From an uncultured Lachnospiraceae bacterium (GTDB lineage Bacteria; Bacillota; Clostridia; Lachnospirales; Lachnospiraceae), in the NCBI GenBank assembly GCA_948665105.1, contig CAPNGW010000100.1:1-7627 (forward strand): 7,627 bases of DNA, written 5' to 3'. Below are positions 1 through 6,700 of this stretch, in pieces; positions within the stretch are counted from its first letter, which is position 1, and each line of letters starts with the position of its first letter. The position numbers and the translations under genes were made by a program. A model generated the notes under the pieces. That model worked only from the letters and a program-made list of their open reading frames with translations, was not told where the DNA came from and made no database searches.

Positions 1-552
1 ATCGCAGAACTGGGTGGTGGTCAGCACCTCCATGCGCTGGCTGGTATATTGGGTAAAGGAGCGGCTCATGGAAACATCCACCTGGAAGGATAATTCCCGT
101 CCGCCGGCAGTGATTACTGTGCCGGAAGTGGAAAAGGAGGTCTGCTCCATTTCCGTCTTTACGGTGGTAATGTCCACGGTTTCAGAGCGAAACCCGATGC
201 CTGTGGCCATGGACGCGCCCATGGAGCCCTGGGAGGCGGAAATGTTGGATTTCCCGAAGAACAGCCGCATCAGGTAGGAGATGGTTTCCTCCTGAATCTG
301 GGCGAAGGATTTCAAGGCTTCGCTGGTTTTAAGCTTTCCCACATTAGCGCTTTTCATCTGGCCGGCATGGAAAAGCTGTGATTTGAGACTTTTATTGGCT
401 CCCCCTTTTGTATCTTCTTTGGAACCGGAAAAGGACAGGCTTCCGCCGGGAGTAATCCCGATGCTCTGGGCGGAAGCGCCCACAAAGGTCTGGGACAAGC
501 GGGTGTATTTGCGGGCAGAGCGCATCTGCACCGCGCTGGATTGAATAATCAT
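1..552 (-). CDS. Hypothetical protein with conserved N-terminal region, related to EF-hand/VCBS-like hypothetical proteins (3' end outside window)
   Basis: This frame is open for 184 codons from an ATG at 552 to the left edge, so the C-terminal part is missing. The start is set by an AGAGAGGTG ribosome binding site just upstream. The protein begins MIIQSSAVQM and has no signal peptide or membrane segment. Residues 1-80 are rich in Ser, Lys and Gly. Residues 80-100 could form a helix. Residues 136-164 form an alternating polar/hydrophobic stretch including GTVITAGGRELSFQVDVSMS. From memory, this two-part signature (an N-terminal IQSS..M.S.R.Y and a later SG.V.T..GRE.SF.VD..MSR) occurs in hypothetical proteins of Clostridia and Proteobacteria. 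Their C-terminal halves carry a PLVI[NF] segment and acidic D.DGDG-like calcium loops, and they are often labelled VCBS-repeat or EF-hand proteins. That half cannot be seen here. Function is unknown. Confidence is high that the gene is real and moderate for the family. Confidence 0.8.
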   Translation of the reverse strand, partial: MIIQSSAVQMRSARKYTRLSQTFVGASAQSIGITPGGSLSFSGSKEDTKGGANKSLKSQLFHAGQMKSANVGKLKTSEALKSFAQIQEETISYLMRLFFGKSNISASQGSMGASMATGIGFRSETVDITTVKTEMEQTSFSTSGTVITAGGRELSFQVDVSMSRSFTQYTSQRMEVLTTTQFCD

Positions 553-622
553 ACAATTCACCTCTCTTTGGCTATAATTGATAAGTGAAAGTATGCGCGC
601 ACATTTTCTAAAATAATAACAG

Positions 623-645
623 AAGCACGTATCCCGGGTGTGCTT
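623..645 (-). other. Small hairpin in intergenic region
   Basis: Arms AAGCAC (623-628) and GTGCTT (640-645) pair perfectly around an 11-nt loop containing CCCGGG. On the minus strand the stem is followed by TTCTGTTATTATTTT, so it could be a third weak terminator in the series downstream of the DUF2871 gene, or a feature of the leader of the gene starting at 552. The evidence is only the symmetry and the T-rich tail. Confidence 0.3.
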
Positions 646-663
646 TGCTGCTATGGTAAAAGA

Positions 664-680
664 ATTCTGCTTTGCAGAAT
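664..680 (-). terminator. Second hairpin of a tandem terminator pair
   Basis: Arms ATTCTGC (664-670) and GCAGAAT (674-680) are perfect inverted repeats with a 3-nt loop. Read on the minus strand the hairpin is followed by TCTTTT. It lies directly after the stronger hairpin at 685-719, so it may act as a back-up terminator for the DUF2871 gene. The stem is short and AT-rich, so this is a moderate call. Confidence 0.45.
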
Positions 681-684
681 AAAA

Positions 685-719
685 ACGGCATATAGAAGAA
701 TAATTCTTCTATACACCGT
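685..719 (-). terminator. Probable intrinsic terminator of the DUF2871 gene
   Basis: This is an almost perfect 35-nt palindrome. The outer arms are ACGG (685-688) and CCGT (716-719); the inner arms are TATAGAAGAAT (691-701) and ATTCTTCTATA (703-713), about one central base. A 2-nt CA on each side separates the inner and outer arms. On the minus strand the stem ends in CCG followed immediately by TTTTTATT, the stem-plus-T-tract form of a rho-independent terminator. It lies about 45 nt downstream of the DUF2871 stop codon. On the plus strand the stem is followed by CCCTGG, with no T tract, so it should work mainly for the minus strand. Confidence 0.65.
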
Positions 720-762
720 CCCTGGCCTTATGTAATACATATCGGAAGGATTTGGAAAAAAA

Positions 763-1176
763 TTAAGAGCAGCTCTTTTTGATTTTCACTAAAATGAGAA
801 TCATGCTGACACCGGTTAAAATATGGCCGATGCCGCATATACCGGAGATGGAGGCGTCAAGTCCTCTGCTCAACACCGTCCCAAGGACCTGGGTCATGCC
901 CCGCATGAACAGTCCAAGGCCTGTAATGTTAAGGCCAACCTGATAAGCAATCAGAATTTTGCCCACATTTTTTTGGGCGGACAGGTGGAAATTTTTCTCA
1001 AGGACCATTAGCAGAAGAAAAAAGACCATGCCCAAAAGGAAATAGTGGGTATGCATCACAGACAAGGTGGTCTTGCCTGTAAATCCCTGAAATTTAGTAA
1101 ACTCTCGGTAGAAGACGCCGAATACCATGGCGGCTACGGCGTAGGTCAGCGCTGCGGCTGCGCAACGTTTTGTCAT
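763..1176 (-). CDS. DUF2871 family four-helix membrane protein
   Basis: This encodes a 137-residue integral membrane protein. It has four likely membrane helices at about residues 7-23, 41-59, 73-92 and 112-131. The segments FYREFTKFQGFTGKTTL (22-38), MHTHYFLLGM (41-50) and LDASISGICGIGHIL (106-120) match my memory of the DUF2871 family, found mostly in Firmicutes; the length is normal for it. Histidines 42, 44 and 118 lie at or within membrane helices, which could suggest metal or haem binding, but this is inference and no function is established. The ATG at 1176 is chosen over an in-frame GTG at 1242 because it has an AAAGGAG site 8 nt upstream and because family similarity begins there. 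The predicted promoter would also start the mRNA only about 5 nt before the GTG. It appears to be a single-gene unit, with its own promoter at 1254-1282 and terminator hairpins after its stop codon. Confidence 0.88.
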   Translation of the reverse strand: MTKRCAAAALTYAVAAMVFGVFYREFTKFQGFTGKTTLSVMHTHYFLLGMVFFLLLMVLEKNFHLSAQKNVGKILIAYQVGLNITGLGLFMRGMTQVLGTVLSRGLDASISGICGIGHILTGVSMILILVKIKKSCS

Positions 1177-1184
1177 GTCTTGTT

Positions 1185-1191
1185 CTCCTTT
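1185..1191 (-). promoter_or_regulatory. Ribosome binding site that decides the DUF2871 start
   Basis: AAAGGAG on the minus strand sits 8 nt before the ATG at 1176. No comparable site precedes the upstream in-frame GTG at 1242, where only AAGAAG is present. This favours the 137-residue product over the 159-residue one. Confidence 0.8.
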
Positions 1192-1253
1192 ATTCTTTTT
1201 GGTGAATGCATTGCGGTTTTCCTGTAACTGCCAGTCATTCACAATCTTCTTTT

Positions 1254-1282
1254 ATTATAATAGCCCTTTCGGTGTTCTGCAA
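1254..1282 (-). promoter_or_regulatory. Candidate sigma-A promoter for the DUF2871 gene
   Basis: On the minus strand there is a perfect TATAAT (-10, at 1254-1259), preceded after a 17-nt spacer by TTGCAG (-35, at 1277-1282, first three bases matching consensus). Transcription would start near 1247, giving a leader of about 70 nt before the ATG at 1176. The position between the hydrolase stop and the DUF2871 start suggests that the two genes are not simply one operon. Confidence 0.6.
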
Positions 1283-1329
1283 GAAAATTTTGAAGATCTG
1301 TCTTGCTGAAAAAGTGCTTCTGAAATGTA

Positions 1330-1350
1330 AAGGCCAGTTTTTCAAGCCTT
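1330..1350 (-). terminator. Weak hairpin after the hydrolase stop codon
   Basis: Arms AAGGC (1330-1334) and GCCTT (1346-1350) surround an 11-nt loop, 7 nt beyond the hydrolase TAG on the minus strand. The following bases, TACATTTC, are only partly T-rich, so termination here would be inefficient and some read-through into the DUF2871 gene is possible. No better terminator was seen between the two genes. Confidence 0.25.
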
Positions 1351-1357
1351 CGGTGTC

Positions 1358-3340
1358 CTATGCCTTTTTACAGTTCTTAGAAAGAAATGTCAGGCATCCT
1401 ACAATCAGCACAATTCCAATGGCCAGAAGTGAATAAACCCATCCGGTTCCGGCATAGGTAGTTCCCGGCGTATGCACACGGATTTCACAAATGGCCCATT
1501 CACTAATGGTAGCCATAATACCGCAGAGAATACCGCCCAGATAAGGATTGCCGGTTTTCTGGTAAAGGATACGGCATACCAGAATTGCTACGAATACGAA
1601 GCCCGGGAAAGCATATACTGCGGTGGCGGCAGAGGCAAGTCCGCCAAACATGGGATTGGAACCGGTTGCCTTGAAAATTCCGTACACATAGCACAGAACA
1701 AACAAGGTTGGAATGGAGGCGATAAAGCTAGTCAACAGGTTTGCCAGCCATTTCCATTTTCCCAGGGTGCGGGTGAAATTGAAAGTATTGACACTGATGG
1801 ACATTACCACATAGTACAAAATGTACAGCGGAGCAACCAGCAGCATACCCGGAATCCGGTTGGTGCCAAATTTCATGAATCCCCAGAAAATAAACAGGAA
1901 GTTCACATCCAATAGGTAGTCAACCAGGTATACAATCAGAAGCGTGGAGCCGACGGCAATCAGCACGGCTGCAACTGCTTTGTAAAAACCTTTCCAGGTG
2001 GTGGAATAGCCGGTGGTATTTAGCTCAAAGCCATGCTTTTTACCATAACATACATACCAGACAGTACATAGAATGATAGTTACAGCACCGCATAAAAGGG
2101 CGATTAAGCCATGATAGATGGGATTTGCCGAAGCAAAGACTGCATCCCGGTAAGAGGCAAGCCCTTTTACGTTTAAGAAGCGGATTACCAGGATACACAA
2201 TACGATTCCCACAAGCTGGATTCCCCAGAACCAGAGATGGCCGGATCGCCCTGCAACCGGGCGAAGCTCCTGGGAGCCGTTATCCGCAGCCTTAAAGATA
2301 CTGGAACGGGTAACCAGAAGTACCAGTAAGGAAGCGCCAAACATAATCAATCCAGCGAGTGCAATTAACTTAAAGGTATTCCAAATGGTATAGGTAAAGT
2401 CATTGGGGCCAAGACCGGAATCTGTGGGCATCACGCGGGCAAAGAACTGCAGTACCCGGTTCATAACCAGTGGGGAATACCAGCCGGACATGTGAGTTTC
2501 GTTGGAAACGAAAATCTGACGGGTACCGATGGTTCCGCCGTAGTCTTTTTCGTAAACTGTTTCGGCTACACGCTTTTTTGGAGTGTTGGCAGGATCCTCA
2601 CCAAAATACAGGAAGGACTGGGCGCTGTTGTTGATAATGTATTCTGCCGGGCTTGACAGGTTGGCAGCGTACTTGTTGGCATCGTTGGAGTAGGTACCGT
2701 TATCGTTGGCTTTTTCTGAGAAGAAGAATTCGTCGTTTTTATCAGCCAAGGCGGCGATATGACGGGCGCCATAAACGTCAGTGTATCCATCGGCATTACG
2801 CACGATAGGGTCACTGTGGATTGCAAAAATTGCTTTTATCACATTCAAATCGGCATTGTCACATTCCAATGCTTCTCCGGCTGCTTTACCGCCGCGGGAG
2901 TATCCCAATAGAGAGATGCGGTCGGTATCCACATAAGGAAGTGTAACGGCATAGCGCACGGCATCATAAAGGCCGCGTCCCTGGGTCAGCCACTCTGCAT
3001 CGGATAAGGGCTGTGATTCTCCCATACCATACATATCTACACCCACTGTAACATATCCACGCCGCGCAAGCTCGATACAGTAATGCTGCATTTCTTCTTT
3101 ATTGTTATTGCCGCCATGCTGAACCAAAATGGTGGGAGCGGGGGTTTCTGTGGTTGCATTTTCCGGGATATACAAATCCATAGAAAGGGTATATCCGGAC
3201 TGAGATTCGATGTTGACATTCCGAATGTCAGTTTTGCCAAAGTTTGTCTGCAATAGTTTGGCGCCGGCGATTCCTGCCACTATCAGAATAATGCTGATAA
3301 GAATGCATAATCCCTGACGTTGTTGCTTCTGTGTGTTCAT
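1358..3340 (-). CDS. Membrane-anchored alpha/beta hydrolase fused to a C-terminal nine-helix membrane domain
   Basis: This 660-residue protein has two parts. Residues 11-30 form an N-terminal signal anchor. Residues 45-305 form an alpha/beta-hydrolase domain of the dienelactone hydrolase/acetyl-esterase type. It has an HGG oxyanion segment (75-77), the nucleophile elbow GYSRG with Ser148, a likely acid at Glu248 or Asp249 (FGEDP) and a likely catalytic His283 (NETHMSG). Residues 321-654 contain about nine membrane helices (near 321-343, 370-390, 409-430, 453-475, 497-518, 533-554, 572-590, 600-620, 633-654). Positive residues at the N terminus, 345-365, 434-450, 524-530, 590-595 and the C terminus fit a topology with the hydrolase domain outside the cell. 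The substrate is unknown; an extracellular esterase or peptidase-like role is inference. The ATG at 3340 has a perfect AAGGAGG 6 nt upstream. The gene is divergent from dnaE, with a predicted 157-nt structured leader. Confidence 0.9.
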   Translation of the reverse strand: MNTQKQQRQGLCILISIILIVAGIAGAKLLQTNFGKTDIRNVNIESQSGYTLSMDLYIPENATTETPAPTILVQHGGNNNKEEMQHYCIELARRGYVTVGVDMYGMGESQPLSDAEWLTQGRGLYDAVRYAVTLPYVDTDRISLLGYSRGGKAAGEALECDNADLNVIKAIFAIHSDPIVRNADGYTDVYGARHIAALADKNDEFFFSEKANDNGTYSNDANKYAANLSSPAEYIINNSAQSFLYFGEDPANTPKKRVAETVYEKDYGGTIGTRQIFVSNETHMSGWYSPLVMNRVLQFFARVMPTDSGLGPNDFTYTIWNTFKLIALAGLIMFGASLLVLLVTRSSIFKAADNGSQELRPVAGRSGHLWFWGIQLVGIVLCILVIRFLNVKGLASYRDAVFASANPIYHGLIALLCGAVTIILCTVWYVCYGKKHGFELNTTGYSTTWKGFYKAVAAVLIAVGSTLLIVYLVDYLLDVNFLFIFWGFMKFGTNRIPGMLLVAPLYILYYVVMSISVNTFNFTRTLGKWKWLANLLTSFIASIPTLFVLCYVYGIFKATGSNPMFGGLASAATAVYAFPGFVFVAILVCRILYQKTGNPYLGGILCGIMATISEWAICEIRVHTPGTTYAGTGWVYSLLAIGIVLIVGCLTFLSKNCKKA

Positions 3341-3382
3341 GTTTTTCCTCCTTCACGTTTCATAAATTTTCCCGGGATGTTT

Positions 3383-3396
3383 CCTTGAGATCAAGG
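3383..3396 (-). other. Short hairpin in the hydrolase mRNA leader
   Basis: The 14-nt sequence is a palindrome interrupted by two bases (arms CCTTGA and TCAAGG). As RNA it would form 5 bp with a 4-nt loop. It lies between the long leader hairpin and the ribosome binding site of the hydrolase gene. No T tract follows, so it is not a terminator. Confidence 0.4.
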
Positions 3397-3401
3397 ATTA
3401 C

Positions 3402-3497
3402 AAAGTGAAAAGTTTGGACAGAAAAGGAGCAGAATTTTATACAGCATCTCTGCCGTATAAAACCCTGCTCCATCTCTCCGGGTATCCTTTTCACTTT
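3402..3497 (-). promoter_or_regulatory. Long structured leader element of the hydrolase mRNA (candidate cis-regulatory RNA or small palindromic repeat)
   Basis: A 96-nt imperfect palindrome is closed by perfect 11-nt arms AAAGTGAAAAG (3402-3412) and CTTTTCACTTT (3487-3497). Inside are GGACAGA (3416-3422) opposite TCTCTCC (3473-3479, one mismatch), GGAGCAG (3426-3432) opposite CTGCTCC (3465-3471), TTTTATAC (3435-3442) opposite GTATAAAA (3455-3462), and GCA (3444-3446) opposite TGC (3451-3453) around TCTC. On the minus strand the intervening positions become G-U pairs, giving a continuous 21-bp helix capped by a GAGA tetraloop. On the plus strand the same positions are AA/CC and A/C mismatches. 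The predicted transcription start (about 3497) coincides with the end of the outer arm. The inner stem is followed on the minus strand by TTTTCTGT, a poor T tract, so attenuation is possible but unproven. No flanking target-site duplication was seen. Confidence 0.6.
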
Positions 3498-3503
3498 ATC
3501 GGT

Positions 3504-3532
3504 ATTTTAGCACCGTTGTATGAGAATGACAA
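3504..3532 (-). promoter_or_regulatory. Predicted sigma-A promoter of the hydrolase gene
   Basis: On the minus strand, TTGTCA (-35, at 3527-3532, five of six consensus bases) and TAAAAT (-10, at 3504-3509, five of six) are separated by exactly 17 nt. Transcription would begin near 3497, at the edge of the long palindrome, and leave a leader of about 157 nt before the ATG at 3340. Confidence 0.7.
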
Positions 3533-3539
3533 GTAAAAA

Positions 3540-3568
3540 TTGAAAAAATGCATAAATATGTAAATAAT
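3540..3568 (+). promoter_or_regulatory. Weak alternative upstream promoter for dnaE
   Basis: TTGAAA (3540-3545) and AATAAT (3563-3568) are separated by 17 nt on the plus strand. The region is very AT-rich, so a match of this quality can arise by chance, and it lies nearly 200 nt before dnaE. The sequence at 3655-3683 is the better candidate. Confidence 0.2.
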
Positions 3569-3654
3569 ACACAAAAAAATTGAGTGGTATTTGTGCGATA
3601 TAGACGATGGCAGAATTCCACAGAACTTGCCGGGATGACGGTTGGGAATATCAG

Positions 3655-3683
3655 TTGACAGAACAGTAAAAAATCGCTACCAT
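3655..3683 (+). promoter_or_regulatory. Predicted sigma-A promoter of the dnaE-pfkA unit
   Basis: A perfect TTGACA (-35, 3655-3660), a 17-nt spacer and TACCAT (-10, 3678-3683, four of six consensus bases) precede dnaE. Transcription would start near 3690, leaving a leader of about 75 nt. The weak -10 fits a moderately expressed housekeeping gene. Confidence 0.55.
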
Positions 3684-3764
3684 AGAGCATAAGAACAAAA
3701 CGTTTACGCGAGATACAAACAGGCGCAAAGGCCGTTTTACCATGGATAAGGAGGGGCACACAGG

Positions 3765-6700
3765 ATGGCATTCACCCATTTACATGTGCATACGGAGTAC
3801 AGTCTTTTGGACGGCTCCAACAAGATAAAAGAATATGTGGCCAGAGTCAAAGAGCTGGGAATGAACAGTGCCGCCATCACAGACCACGGTGTCATGTATG
3901 GCGTCATTGATTTTTACCGGGCGGCAAAGGAGGCCGGCATCAATCCCATTCTGGGCTGTGAGGTCTATGTGTCCCCTGGCTCCCGCTTTGACAGAGAGCG
4001 GGTGGAGGGGGAGGACCGCTATTATCATCTGGTGCTCCTTGCGGAGAACAATATCGGTTACGGCAATCTTATGAAAATCGTATCCAAGGGCTTTGTGGAC
4101 GGCTACTATTACCGCCCCAGAGTAGACAGGGAAATCTTAGAGCAGTATTCTGAGGGCATTATCGCCCTAAGCGCCTGTCTGGCAGGTGAGGTGCCCAAAT
4201 TATTGCTGCGGGGCTCTTATCAGGAGGCCAAGGAGGCGGCGCTGTGGCATCAGAGGACTTTTGGAGAAGGCAATTTCTTTCTGGAGCTTCAGGACCATGG
4301 AATCCAGGAGCAGCGGACGGTGAATCAGCAGCTTCTCCGCCTGAGCCAGGAGACGGGGATTGGGCTGGTGGTCACAAACGACGTCCACTATACGTATGAG
4401 GACGACGTAGAGCCCCACGATATCCTGCTTTGCATCCAGACCGGCAAGAAGCTCTCGGATGAGAACCGCATGCGGTACGAGGGCGGACAGTTCTATGTGA
4501 AATCCGAGGAGCAGATGAGAGATTTGTTTCCCTATGCCCTGGAGGCCCTGGAAAATACCCAGAAAATTGCGGACCGGTGTCATGTGGAAATTGAATTCGG
4601 CGTTACCAAGCTGCCCAAATACGACGTTCCCGGGGGCATGACAAGCTGGGAGTATTTAAACAAGCTTTGCTTTGAGGGATTAGAACGAAGATACCCCGAC
4701 AATTATGAAGAACTGACGGAGAGATTGAACTATGAGCTTCAGGTTATAAAGACCATGGGCTATGTGGACTACTTCCTGATTGTCTGGGATTTTATTCATT
4801 TTTCAAGGGAGCAGGATATCGCCGTGGGTCCGGGCCGTGGAAGTGCCGCCGGAAGCCTGGTGTCCTATACCCTGGAAATCACCAACATTGACCCCATCCG
4901 CTACAATCTGCTGTTCGAGCGGTTTTTGAACCCGGAGCGTGTGTCCATGCCTGATATCGATATTGACTTCTGCGTGGACCGGCGTCAGGAGGTCATCGAT
5001 TACGTGGTGGAGAAATACGGCAAGGACCGAGTGGTACAGATAGTCACCTTCGGTACACTGGCGGCACGGGGTGTCATCCGGGACGTGGGCCGTGTTATGG
5101 ACCTGCCTTACGCCTTTGTGGATAATATTGCCAAACAGATACCCACAGAGCTGGGCATCACCATAGATAAGGCACTTACCATGAACCCAGAGCTTCGGGG
5201 CCTGTATGAAAGCGACGAGAGCGTGAAGAAGCTGATTGACATGTCCAAGCGCCTGGAGGGGCTTCCACGGCATACCTCCATGCATGCGGCGGGGGTGGTA
5301 ATCAGCCAGAAATCCGTGGACGAGTATGTACCCCTGTCCAAGGCCTCCGACGGATCCATCACCACCCAGTTTACCATGACCACACTGGAGGAGCTGGGCC
5401 TATTGAAAATGGATTTTCTGGGCCTTCGAAATCTGACGGTGATTCAGAACGCCGTCCGCCTCATTCACAAGGACGGGAAGGAAGACTTTGATATTGACAA
5501 AATCGATTACGACGATAAGGCTGTTCTGGACTCGCTGGGCACCGGCAGAACCGACGGCGTTTTTCAGCTGGAGAGCGCCGGTATGAAGAATTTCATGAAG
5601 GAGCTAAAGCCCCAGACCCTGGAGGACATTATCGCAGGTATTTCCCTGTACCGCCCCGGCCCCATGGATTTTATCCCGGTCTATATTAAGGGCAAAAATA
5701 ACGAGGGTGCGGTGGTCTACGACTGTCCCCAACTGGAGCCCATCCTGTCCCCTACCTACGGCTGTATCGTCTATCAGGAGCAGGTGATGCAGATTGTGCG
5801 GGATCTGGCGGGCTACACTCTGGGCCGAAGCGACCTGGTGCGCCGTGCCATGTCCAAGAAAAAAGGCTCCGTCATGGAAAAAGAACGTCAGAATTTTGTT
5901 TACGGCAACAAGGAAGAGGGGGTACCCGGCTGTATCGCCAAGGGCATCGACGAGAGGATTGCCAACAAAATTTTCGACGAGATGATTGATTTTGCAAAAT
6001 ATGCCTTCAACAAGTCCCACGCCGCGGCCTATGCGGTGGTGGCTTACCAGACGGCGTTTTTGAAATACTATTACCCGGTGGAATATATGGCGGCCCTTAT
6101 GAATTCCGTGATGCACAATTCCGGGAAGGTGTCCGAGTACATCCTCACCTGCCGCAAAATGGGCATACAGGTGCTGCCGCCGGATGTCAACGAAGGGGAA
6201 GGGGCATTTTCCGTGTCCGGCCCCTCCATCCGTTATGGGCTTGCGGCCATTAAGAGCGTCAGCCACAGCTGTATTGAAAAGCTGTGTGAGGAGCGCTTGG
6301 AGCGGGGGCCCTTCTTAAGCCTCAGCGACTTTCTCACCCGGATGGCGGACAAGGAGCTGAACAAACGGATTGTGGAGAATTTTATCAAATCCGGCGCCCT
6401 GGATGGCCTTAACGGAAACCGGAAGCAGTCCATGATGATATACGCCACCATCCTGGACAGTGTTGCCCATGAGAAGAAGAATACCATGGCCGGGCAGATG
6501 AGCTTGTTTGACTTTGCCGACGACAGTACCAAGGCGGATTTTGAGGTGAAGATGCCGGAGGTGTCGGAGTACGCCAAGGAAACCCTTCTGGCCTTTGAGA
6601 AGGAAGTGCTGGGCGTGTATATCAGCGGCCACCCACTGGAAGAATACGAGGAGAAGTGGCGGAAAAATATTACCCGTGTGACCACAGATTTTGCGCTGGA

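Larger units (their letters stand above)
3341..3764. other. 424-nt divergent intergenic region between hydrolase and dnaE
   Basis: No credible gene is present. The region holds, from left to right, the hydrolase ribosome binding site (3347-3353), a small hairpin (3383-3396), a long palindromic leader element (3402-3497), a minus-strand promoter (3504-3532), an AT-rich stretch with a weaker plus-strand promoter-like sequence (3540-3568), a good plus-strand promoter (3655-3683) and the dnaE ribosome binding site (3748-3756). An 8-bp palindrome AAACGTTT at 3698-3705 lies just after the predicted dnaE transcription start. A 91-codon minus-strand reading frame here overlaps the promoters and has no family resemblance, so it is not called. 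Confidence 0.8.

Noticed and set aside
1177..1242. Extended start (GTG at 1242) for the DUF2871 gene giving 159 residues
   Set aside because: The extra 22 residues are polar and unlike the family, no good ribosome binding site precedes the GTG, and the predicted transcription start is only about 5 nt before it.
1472..1915. Plus-strand 147-codon reading frame opposite the hydrolase gene
   Set aside because: It lies fully antisense to conserved membrane-helix coding sequence and has no plausible domain.
3691..3710. Possible LexA-type site (GAAC, four bases, CGTT) near the dnaE start of transcription
   Set aside because: The second half-site lacks the GTTC expected for Gram-positive SOS boxes; only the 8-bp palindrome AAACGTTT is real.
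3496..3771. Minus-strand 91-codon reading frame between the hydrolase and dnaE
   Set aside because: It overlaps predicted promoters and the dnaE start, begins inside dnaE, and its translation has no recognisable domain or good ribosome binding site.
5604..6266. Long minus-strand reading frame (220 codons) inside dnaE, and similar frames at 4200-4583, 4803-5285, 6233-6859 and 6315-6881
   Set aside because: All are opposite an intact, strongly conserved dnaE and have low-complexity or His-rich composition typical of antisense shadows.
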